Origin: Flavobacteriia bacterium
GTDB lineage: Bacteria > Bacteroidota > Bacteroidia > Flavobacteriales > Flavobacteriaceae
Reading direction: 5' to 3'
Assembly (NCBI GenBank): GCA_003973375.1
Contig: QNYL01000001.1
Location: 1 to 5,590, forward strand
DNA: 5,590 bases
Made by a program: the position numbers and the translations under genes
Notes under the pieces: generated by a model
Databases searched by the model: none
Seen by the model: the letters and a program-made list of their open reading frames with translations, nothing else
What the model was told of the DNA's origin: nothing
Shown here: piece by piece, positions 1 through 5,590 of the stretch
Layout: each line of letters begins with the position of its first letter
How positions within the stretch are numbered: the first letter of the stretch is position 1

Positions 1-1
1 C

Positions 2-1072
2 GATAAAGTTTTTTCGGAGTTTTCCTCTTTACTCGGACAGGGTAAGAATGCAAAATATTTAAAAGACCTTTTTAAGAAAAGTTATTTAGATCATAAAAAC
101 CTTACTGAGGCTACACGCTATCTGGCCAATGAACTTTTTGGCAAATACGGTCTGGTGATCATAGATGGAAACGATAAGATCCTGAAAAAAGAATTTATAC
201 CGTTTGTAAAAAAAGAATTGCTTGAGCAGACCTGTTATAAAGAGGTGAGTAAAACTGTAGATTCCTTTAAAGAAAGCTATAAAATACTTGTAAACCCCAG
301 AGAGATCAATCTTTTTTATCTCGGTAACTATTTGAGAGAGCGTATTGTACTTAAAGATGGAGTTTACAGTGTTGTCAATACCGGTTTAACTTTTAGCAAG
401 GAAGAGATCATTAAAGAAGTAGAGCAACATCCTGAAAGATTTAGCCCTAATGTATTGATTAGGCCGCTTTATCAGGAGGTTATTCTGCCCAATCTGAGTT
501 ATATCGGCGGTGGAGGAGAACTTTCTTACTGGATGGAGTTGAAAAGTTATTTCGAAACAATGAAAGTACCTTTTCCTGTTCTTTTATTGCGGAATTCTGT
601 TTTACTGATTCATAAAAAACAAAATCAGAAATTAAAAAAACTGGGAGTTTCCCTGGAGGATATCTTCCTGAAAAAAGAGGAGTTCATTAATAAAAAAGTA
701 AAGGAGAATTCCGATCTGAAGATTGATTTTTCTGAACAAAAAGCTCGTCTGACTCAAATATTTGCGGAGCTTGAAGCAATCTCACATTGTACCGACAGAT
801 CTTTTCTGGGAGCCGTAAAAGCTCAGGAGCAAAAGCAGTTGAACGGACTTAATAATCTGGAAAAAAGATTGTTAAAAGCTCAGAAAAGAAAGTTGAATGA
901 TCTGGTTGAGAGGATCTCAATACTTCATCATCAGCTGTTCCCAAATGAAGCATTGCAGGAAAGATATGCAAACTTTTCCGAGTTTTATCTTGAAGCAGGG
1001 GATGATCTTATCAAAACTCTTGTTAAGCATCTCGATCCTTTACAACTTGAATTTGATGTGTTTGAGATCTGA
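2..1072 (+). CDS. bshC: Bacillithiol biosynthesis cysteine-adding enzyme BshC (5'-partial)
   Basis: BshC is the putative last enzyme of bacillithiol synthesis, adding cysteine to glucosaminyl-malate in the cytoplasm. The reading frame is open from base 2, giving 356 residues before a TGA stop. Family members run to about 530-540 residues, so roughly the first 175 lie outside the window. Family-typical stretches are the FGKYGLVIIDGND segment (about residues 46-58), RPLYQEVILPNLSYIGGGGELSYW (about 154-177, written here only as its position and the Gly run at 169-172), and LLLRNSVL (194-201). A Lys/Glu-rich, probably coiled-coil segment follows (about 245-310), then LFPNEALQERY (312-322) and a C-terminal LEFDVFEI. 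The GTG at 155 is an internal Val codon, not a start: similarity to BshC continues upstream of it. No frameshift is visible. The next gene is convergent, 14 bp away. Identification is by remembered family sequence; I am confident of the family. Confidence 0.93.
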   Translation, partial: DKVFSEFSSLLGQGKNAKYLKDLFKKSYLDHKNLTEATRYLANELFGKYGLVIIDGNDKILKKEFIPFVKKELLEQTCYKEVSKTVDSFKESYKILVNPREINLFYLGNYLRERIVLKDGVYSVVNTGLTFSKEEIIKEVEQHPERFSPNVLIRPLYQEVILPNLSYIGGGGELSYWMELKSYFETMKVPFPVLLLRNSVLLIHKKQNQKLKKLGVSLEDIFLKKEEFINKKVKENSDLKIDFSEQKARLTQIFAELEAISHCTDRSFLGAVKAQEQKQLNGLNNLEKRLLKAQKRKLNDLVERISILHHQLFPNEALQERYANFSEFYLEAGDDLIKTLVKHLDPLQLEFDVFEI

Positions 1073-1086
1073 TTCTTAACACAATC

Positions 1087-1518
1087 TTATATCAATTCGC
1101 ATATTTCCAAAGCTCTGTGGTAAGCCTTTTCCCGGTATTCAAAATTGTATTGATTCATTTCTTCCGGAGAGATCCAGTGTAAAACACTAAATTCATCATC
1201 CTGAGGTATGATATTTGACTTTGGATTATATCTGATCTTGACTATTTTTAGCTGCTGCCCTATAAAAACCGGATGGACATCGGGAGGAAAAGGATAAGCA
1301 ATCTTTTCCTGATATACATTGAGAATATCTCTTTCTTCCAGATGATAATCTAATTCTTCTTTCAGTTCCCTTTTGATGCAGCTGATCGTATCCTCTCCTT
1401 TTTCCAGACCTCCCTGAGGAAATTTATAACTCTTATCCCGTGGGGAATAACCGATCAGGAATTTTTTGTCGGGATTCAGGATAACGGCCATAACAGCCTG
1501 ACGATAGATCTTTTTCAT
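1087..1518 (-). CDS. Nudix hydrolase, RppH-like
   Basis: This 143-residue, complete single-domain Nudix protein would hydrolyse a nucleoside diphosphate linked to another moiety, using divalent metal. The Nudix box spans G36-Y58: G36, E42, then R50-E51-L52-K53-E54-E55, matching Gx5Ex7REUxEE, but the usual Gly near the end is D57. Several features resemble RppH and dinucleoside polyphosphate hydrolases: a YR pair at 5-6, the FPQGG lead-in (33-37), FIGQQ (85-89), and an acidic EF pair at 109-110 followed by W115. RNA 5'-pyrophosphohydrolase or Ap4A hydrolase activity is therefore plausible but not proven. The start is the ATG at 1516-1518; the preceding sequence is A/T-rich with no Shine-Dalgarno, as is usual in Bacteroidota. 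It lies 86 bp downstream of gcvP in the same direction, with a terminator-like hairpin between, and converges with bshC. No transmembrane or signal segment is seen, so it should be cytoplasmic. Confidence 0.88.
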   Translation of the reverse strand: MKKIYRQAVMAVILNPDKKFLIGYSPRDKSYKFPQGGLEKGEDTISCIKRELKEELDYHLEERDILNVYQEKIAYPFPPDVHPVFIGQQLKIVKIRYNPKSNIIPQDDEFSVLHWISPEEMNQYNFEYREKAYHRALEICELI

Positions 1519-1547
1519 TGGAAGAATTTTATAAGGAATAAAATTAT

Positions 1548-1577
1548 AAAAAAAGCCGCCTGAAAAAATTCCCCGGC
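1548..1577 (-). terminator. Probable intrinsic terminator of gcvP
   Basis: Read on the minus strand, GCCG (1577-1574) pairs with CGGC (1558-1555). A small internal loop follows, then GAA (1571-1569 as read in reverse complement) pairs with TTC (1564-1562) around a four-base loop. A run of seven T on the minus strand (1554-1548) follows directly. It lies about 30 bp after the gcvP stop, where a terminator is expected. The stem is interrupted and only four base pairs are G/C, so termination may be partial, which would allow read-through into the Nudix gene. The structure was folded by eye only. Confidence 0.5.
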
Positions 1578-1604
1578 AACTTTATTTTAAAAGATCAATA
1601 TTCT

Positions 1605-4457
1605 TTATTCTTCTTCGTTGATATAATCTTCAATGGGTCTGCAGGTACAAACCAGATTACGATCCCCGTAAGCTTCATTAACACGCCTTACACTTGGCCA
1701 GAACTTATTTTCCCTGATATAATCCAATGGGAAAGCAGCTTCTTTTCTTGAATATGGATGGTTCCAGTTTTCAGCGGTCAGCATATTTTGTGTATGTGGT
1801 GCATTTTTTAATACAGAATCTTCATCTTCATACGCATCGATCTCTTTTTTGATTTGTATCATAGCATCGATAAATCTATCGATTTCCTTTTTATTTTCAC
1901 TTTCTGTAGGCTCGATCATCAGGGTACCTGCCACAGGGAAAGAAACCGTTGGAGCATGGAAACCATAATCCATTAATCGTTTGGCAATATCAGTTACCTC
2001 AATTCCTTTTGCTTTAAATTCTCTGAAATCGACAATCATTTCATGAGCAGCAAATCCCATTTCACCCGCATATAAGATCTTATAATGTTTTTCCAGTTGG
2101 GCTTTTAAATAATTTGCGTTTAAAATAGCAATGGTAGTTGCAGTTGTCAAACCTTTGCTGCCCAGCATTTTAATGTAGCTGTAAGAGATCAGATCAACCA
2201 GTGCCGATCCGAAAGGAGCAGAAGAAACTGCTGTGATCGCATTCTTTCCTCCGGTCTTTATGATTGGGTTGGAGGGTAGGAATTCAGCAAGATGTTCTGC
2301 CACACAAACAGGTCCAACTCCCGGGCCACCACCTCCGTGAGGAATAGCAAAGGTCTTGTGGAGATTCAGGTGACAAACATCAGCACCAATTCTCGCAGGA
2401 TTGGTCAAACCTACCTGAGCGTTCATATTGGCACCATCCATATATACCTGTCCGCCATTATCGTGAATGATCTTTGTTATTTCTTTGATCGCCGATTCGA
2501 AAACACCATGTGTGGATGGGTAAGTTACCATCAATCCGGCAAGATTATCTTTATATTTTTCGGCTTTTTCACGAAGGTCATCAACATCGATATTTCCTGT
2601 GTCAGAAGTTTTAGTAACCACCACTTTCATACCTGCCATTACTGCAGAGGCCGGATTGGTACCATGAGCAGAAGCCGGGATCAGACAAATATTTCTGTGG
2701 GATTCTCCTTTAGATTCATGATAAGCTCTGATCACCATTAAGCCGGTATATTCGCCCTGTGCTCCTGAATTAGGTTGCAGGGTAGTGGCAGCAAAACCTG
2801 TAATCACATTCAGTTGTTTTTCCAGACCTTTGAGCATTTCATGATATCCCTGAGCCTGTTTTACAGGAACAAACGGGTGAATAGAAGTCCAGTTGGTCAT
2901 ACTCAACGGCAGCATTTCAGTAGCCGCATTGAGTTTCATTGTACAGGAACCCAGCGAGATCATCGAATCGGTTAAAGAAATATCTTTACGTTCAAGTCGC
3001 TTGATGTAACGCATCATTTCTGTCTCAGAATGATAGTTGTGGAAAACCTCATGAGCGAGGAAATCGGTTGTTCTTTGTAAATTTTTCGGGATAGATAAAG
3101 TTACAGGGCAATCTGTGGTTTTAAAAGCATAAAGATTTTCGGCATGAGCCAGAATCTCAATGATCTGATCGATGTCAGAAAGGGTTGTTGTTTCATTGAT
3201 AGAGATCCCGATTGTTTTTTTATCGATATATAAGAAATTTACTTTCTTCTTTTCGGCCAGTCGCCTGACTTTATCAGCCTGACTCACCTTGATCTTCAGG
3301 GTGTCAAAGTAAACATCATTGTATTGTTTTAAACCTAATTTTAAGAGTCCTTCATTTAAAATATTGGTAAGGGAATGGATCTGTCTGGCGATGTATCTTA
3401 TTCCGTCCGGACCGTGATAAACAGCGTACATTCCTGCCATTACCGCAAGTAATACCTGGGCGGTACAGATGTTTGAAGTTGCCTTTTCGCGTTTGATATG
3501 TTGTTCACGGGTTTGTAAGGCCATTCGCAAAGCCTCATTTCCCGCAGCATCTATCGTTACTCCGATAATTCTTCCGGGGATCAAACGTTTGAACTCTTCA
3601 TGTGTGGCAAAATAACCGGCATGCGGGCCACCAAATCCTAAGGGAATTCCAAAACGTTGTGTGGTTCCCACAGCAACATCAGCACCCATTTCAGCCGGCG
3701 ATTTTAAAATGGCCAGACTTAAAATATCAGCTGCTACTACAACTTTGATTTCTTTTTCATGTGCTTTTTCAATAAATTCGGTATAGTCGTAAACTTCACC
3801 ATATTTTGCCGGATATTGTACTAAAGCACCGTAGAAACCCTCTTCAAATTTAAATTTCTTATGATTTCCTATAACCAGTTCGATTCCCAAAGGTTTTGAA
3901 CGTGTTTTCAGTACAGAAATAGTTTGTGGCAATACTTCTTCCGAAACAAAGAATTTGTCGGCTTGTGCCTTTTTCATAGCACGGCTTCTTCCGTTGTGTA
4001 ACATAATCATCGCTTCCGCTGCGGCGGTACCTTCATCGAGTAAGGAAGAATTGGATAAGGGTAAACCGGTCAGATCAGAAACAACAGTTTGATAATTTAA
4101 GAGTGCTTCGAGCCTCCCCTGAGAGATCTCAGCCTGATATGGGGTGTATGAGGTGTACCAGCTTGGGTTTTCAAAAATATTTCTTTGTATCACAGCGGGC
4201 AGGGAAGCAGCGTGGTATCCTAAGCCGATATAAGATTTAAAAACTTTATTCTTGCTGGCCAGTTCCTGAATGTGAGATGAAAATTCATTTTCACTCATAG
4301 GTTTAGGTAAATTTAAACTTTCGGGAAGGCGGATGTCATCCGGAATGGTTTTATAGATCAATTCTTCCAGTGATTTAACGCCAATGGTTTTCAGCATTTC
4401 TTTTATCTGGTCTTCATCCGGGCCAATGTGTCTTATTACGAACGAATCTGTTTGCAT
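1605..4457 (-). CDS. gcvP: Glycine dehydrogenase (aminomethyl-transferring), glycine cleavage P-protein
   Basis: GcvP is the PLP-dependent P-protein of the glycine cleavage system. It decarboxylates glycine and passes the aminomethyl group to lipoyl-GcvH, feeding one-carbon units to folate through GcvT. At 950 residues it is complete and of the fused type (E. coli protein about 957), with an N-terminal half (about 1-445) and a catalytic C-terminal half. Visible motifs are an RHIGP start (9-13), GSCTMKLN (503-510), HGTNPASA (598-605), TYPSTHG (645-651), the PLP lysine K701 in NLHKTFAIPHGGGGPG (698-713), and the C-terminal CTCRPIEDY (937-945). The N-half carries the degenerate counterpart QRFGIPLGFGGP, with Q267 where the lysine would be. 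The ATG at 4455-4457 is preceded by an A-rich stretch with no Shine-Dalgarno. gcvT and gcvH are not in the window, so gcvP seems to be unlinked or separately transcribed here. No glycine riboswitch is evident in the short upstream region. Confidence 0.98.
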   Translation of the reverse strand: MQTDSFVIRHIGPDEDQIKEMLKTIGVKSLEELIYKTIPDDIRLPESLNLPKPMSENEFSSHIQELASKNKVFKSYIGLGYHAASLPAVIQRNIFENPSWYTSYTPYQAEISQGRLEALLNYQTVVSDLTGLPLSNSSLLDEGTAAAEAMIMLHNGRSRAMKKAQADKFFVSEEVLPQTISVLKTRSKPLGIELVIGNHKKFKFEEGFYGALVQYPAKYGEVYDYTEFIEKAHEKEIKVVVAADILSLAILKSPAEMGADVAVGTTQRFGIPLGFGGPHAGYFATHEEFKRLIPGRIIGVTIDAAGNEALRMALQTREQHIKREKATSNICTAQVLLAVMAGMYAVYHGPDGIRYIARQIHSLTNILNEGLLKLGLKQYNDVYFDTLKIKVSQADKVRRLAEKKKVNFLYIDKKTIGISINETTTLSDIDQIIEILAHAENLYAFKTTDCPVTLSIPKNLQRTTDFLAHEVFHNYHSETEMMRYIKRLERKDISLTDSMISLGSCTMKLNAATEMLPLSMTNWTSIHPFVPVKQAQGYHEMLKGLEKQLNVITGFAATTLQPNSGAQGEYTGLMVIRAYHESKGESHRNICLIPASAHGTNPASAVMAGMKVVVTKTSDTGNIDVDDLREKAEKYKDNLAGLMVTYPSTHGVFESAIKEITKIIHDNGGQVYMDGANMNAQVGLTNPARIGADVCHLNLHKTFAIPHGGGGPGVGPVCVAEHLAEFLPSNPIIKTGGKNAITAVSSAPFGSALVDLISYSYIKMLGSKGLTTATTIAILNANYLKAQLEKHYKILYAGEMGFAAHEMIVDFREFKAKGIEVTDIAKRLMDYGFHAPTVSFPVAGTLMIEPTESENKKEIDRFIDAMIQIKKEIDAYEDEDSVLKNAPHTQNMLTAENWNHPYSRKEAAFPLDYIRENKFWPSVRRVNEAYGDRNLVCTCRPIEDYINEEE

Positions 4458-4478
4458 AATTTAATTTTTTGGGATGCG

Positions 4479-4486
4479 CTAAATTA
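4479..4486 (-). promoter_or_regulatory. gcvP: Candidate -7 box for gcvP
   Basis: The minus strand reads TAATTTAG, one mismatch from the Bacteroidota -7 consensus TAnnTTTG. It would place the transcript start about 15-20 bases before the gcvP ATG. No TTTG-type -33 element is seen at the expected distance upstream, so this rests on one box in A/T-rich DNA and is weak. Confidence 0.25.
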
Positions 4487-4606
4487 GCAAAAATTATGTT
4501 CAGATATTGACCTGAATTCATAAATTATTAGAAAGATTTCCCAAAAAAAACAAACCTTAACGGATACTTTTTATTTCATCAGAAATGGTTTGAAAAGTAA
4601 AAATTG

Positions 4607-4614
4607 TAGTTTTG
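4607..4614 (+). promoter_or_regulatory. Candidate -7 box for the UbiA-like gene
   Basis: TAGTTTTG fits the Bacteroidota -7 consensus TAnnTTTG exactly. The nearest upstream TTTG (4589-4592) is only 14 bases away, shorter than the roughly 19-base spacing usually seen. If it is used, transcription would begin within a few bases of the ATG at 4618, giving a leaderless or nearly leaderless mRNA. It also overlaps the TTG at 4612, which argues against that codon as the start. Confidence 0.35.
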
Positions 4615-4617
4615 AAG

Positions 4618-5433
4618 ATGCAAAACCTTAAACGCTTATTTGATTTCTATATTTTTAGCAATATTCATGTTGCCGTTGCCATGTTTAGTTTTGCAAAGAT
4701 CTCTTTACTCAATTTTGGGATCGATGAAAATATCACTCCGCTTTTTGTTTTCTTTTCTACGATCATTTCCTATAATTTTATCAGATCTTACAAATTAAAT
4801 GAGATCAATACTTTTTTTGCAGCCTGGATCAGTTCACATCAAAAATTGCTGATCATTCTCAATATTTTAAGTACTCTGTTGTTGGCCTATCTGACTTTCC
4901 GAATCCGGTTCATCTCTTTACTCGTCCTTTTTCCATTTATAATGACCACCTTTTTTTATATTGTTCCTTTTTCAGCTAACAAAAGAAATCTGCGTAGCAT
5001 TGCCGGTTTAAAGCTTTTTTTGATTGCATTGACCGGTGCGGGTGTAACGGTTCTTTTTCCGTTAAGCCAAAATGAAATTGATTTTGATTTAAATGTATGG
5101 ATCATCTTTTTTCAAAGATTATTGTTTATAATCGCTTATACAATCCCTTTTGATATTCATGATATGGAGGATGATCATATTCACCTGAAAACAATGCCTC
5201 AGTTATACGGCGTAAATCGCTCAAAAGTTATAGGTTCTGTATCCTTATTGATTTTTCTGATACTGGAATTTACAAAAGACCCGGTAAATAGGCATTCTGT
5301 ACTTCAAACAGCAATACTTTCACTGGTTACTTTATTCTTTCTGCTCTTTACCAGAGCAAATCAAAGTAGGTATTATACAACTTTCTGGATTGAGGCCCTG
5401 CCAATATTCTGGTTATTGATATTGATATTATAA
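4618..5433 (+). CDS. UbiA prenyltransferase superfamily-like integral membrane protein
   Basis: This protein of 271 residues (from the ATG) has about eight or nine hydrophobic segments, near 11-32, 41-56, 77-94, 97-117, 130-148, 160-178, 204-217, 228-244 and 256-271, so it is an inner-membrane protein. The loop DIHDMEDD (179-186) followed by LKTMPQLYGV (190-199) matches the second Asp-rich motif of UbiA/MenA-type prenyltransferases, where a DxxxD-type loop precedes a KT-P/A-x-x-x-G stretch. A first NDxxDxxxD motif is not found. The equivalent loop after the second helix reads YNFIRSYKLNE (52-62), with no aspartate. I recall similar uncharacterised flavobacterial proteins with YNF, PFDIRD and a FWxEAxPIFW ending (here FWIEALPIFW, 256-265). 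Catalysis and substrate are unknown. I chose ATG 4618 over the in-frame TTG at 4612, which lies inside a promoter-like box. The gene diverges from gcvP. Confidence 0.8.
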   Translation: MQNLKRLFDFYIFSNIHVAVAMFSFAKISLLNFGIDENITPLFVFFSTIISYNFIRSYKLNEINTFFAAWISSHQKLLIILNILSTLLLAYLTFRIRFISLLVLFPFIMTTFFYIVPFSANKRNLRSIAGLKLFLIALTGAGVTVLFPLSQNEIDFDLNVWIIFFQRLLFIIAYTIPFDIHDMEDDHIHLKTMPQLYGVNRSKVIGSVSLLIFLILEFTKDPVNRHSVLQTAILSLVTLFFLLFTRANQSRYYTTFWIEALPIFWLLILIL

Positions 5434-5435
5434 GA

Positions 5436-5590
5436 CCGTTGCAATACTCTTTTGAATTATGAAATAAAGACAATTCTTTGCCCAACTTCTTCCTACTCTA
5501 AAAAAAGTAAGTCCTCATAAACAAAAGTTTACTGCAGGTTAATTTTTTTTCAAGCGTCGAATTTGAGTAAATGATTGCCTTTTGCAACGG
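5436..5590. repeat. Pair of perfect 9-bp inverted repeats at the right edge
   Basis: CCGTTGCAA at 5436-5444 is matched exactly by its reverse complement TTGCAACGG at 5582-5590, the last bases of the window. The 137 bp between contain no credible gene. The right arm may continue beyond the window. It could be the ends of a small non-coding insertion element, a pair of protein-binding sites, or chance. Confidence 0.3.
5523..5550 (+). terminator. Possible A/T-rich terminator after the UbiA-like gene
   Basis: AAAAGTTTAC (5523-5532) can pair with GTTAATTTTT (5538-5547) around a five-base loop TGCAG, with one T-T mismatch and one G-T pair. The run of eight T (5543-5550) forms part of the stem and leaves a short tail. 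It lies about 90 bp past the stop codon. The stem is almost entirely A/T, so this is a weak call. Confidence 0.3.

Noticed and set aside
155..1072. bshC beginning at the GTG at 155
   Set aside because: The frame is open back to base 2 and the upstream residues match BshC. The GTG is an internal Val codon and the gene is truncated by the window edge.
897..1079. 60-codon open frame overlapping the 3' end of bshC
   Set aside because: It lies in another frame inside a well-identified gene and its translation resembles no known protein.
1087..1518. The Nudix protein as part of bacillithiol metabolism because it adjoins bshC
   Set aside because: The genes are convergent, not an operon, and no known bacillithiol step uses a Nudix enzyme.
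2292..2741. 149-codon open frame antisense to gcvP
   Set aside because: It is the complement of a highly conserved coding segment; its Ser/His/Ile-rich composition looks like an antisense shadow.
2775..2975. 66-codon open frame antisense to gcvP
   Set aside because: Same reason: an antisense shadow of conserved GcvP coding sequence, without its own start signals.
4612..4617. TTG at 4612 as the start of the UbiA-like gene
   Set aside because: It adds only two residues, is a rare start codon, and sits inside an exact TAnnTTTG box. The ATG at 4618 is preferred.
4458..4617. Glycine riboswitch upstream of gcvP
   Set aside because: The gap is short and A/T-rich, and I see no G-rich paired helices like those of the glycine aptamer.
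5571..5590. ATG at 5571 opening a frame that runs off the window
   Set aside because: Only six codons are visible, and nothing supports a gene start beyond the ATG itself.

Overview
The window looks like an ordinary chromosomal stretch from a low-GC member of the Bacteroidota, most likely a flavobacterium. The supporting signs are A/T-rich, A-biased gene starts without Shine-Dalgarno sequences, a full-length fused-type glycine decarboxylase with a flavobacterial-looking sequence, a bacillithiol gene (bshC), and promoter-like TAnnTTTG boxes. A Chryseobacterium-like genus is only an impression from the protein sequences.

Layout: (1) 2-1072, + strand: the C-terminal two thirds of BshC, cut by the window edge. 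(2) 1087-1518, - strand: a small RppH-like Nudix hydrolase, tail to tail with bshC with only 14 bp between. (3) 1519-1604: a short gap with a probable intrinsic terminator for the gene upstream on the - strand. (4) 1605-4457, - strand: gcvP, the P-protein of the glycine cleavage system, intact at 950 residues. (5) 4458-4617: a 160-bp divergent promoter region. (6) 4618-5433, + strand: a polytopic membrane protein resembling the UbiA prenyltransferase superfamily, with only one recognisable Asp-rich motif. (7) 5434-5590: non-coding DNA with a weak A/T-rich terminator-like hairpin and a perfect 9-bp inverted repeat at its two ends.

The genes do not form one pathway. BshC completes bacillithiol synthesis, GcvP supplies one-carbon units from glycine, the Nudix protein probably hydrolyses a nucleotide or RNA 5' end, and the membrane protein may act on an isoprenoid. 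gcvP and the Nudix gene are codirectional and could be partly co-transcribed, although a terminator-like hairpin lies between them. gcvP and the membrane-protein gene diverge from a shared intergenic region.

I found no convincing new multi-gene system, mobile element, CRISPR array or RNA gene. The most interesting points are the UbiA-like protein without a canonical first Asp motif, the inverted repeat at the right edge, and the promoter-like box that sits almost on a start codon.
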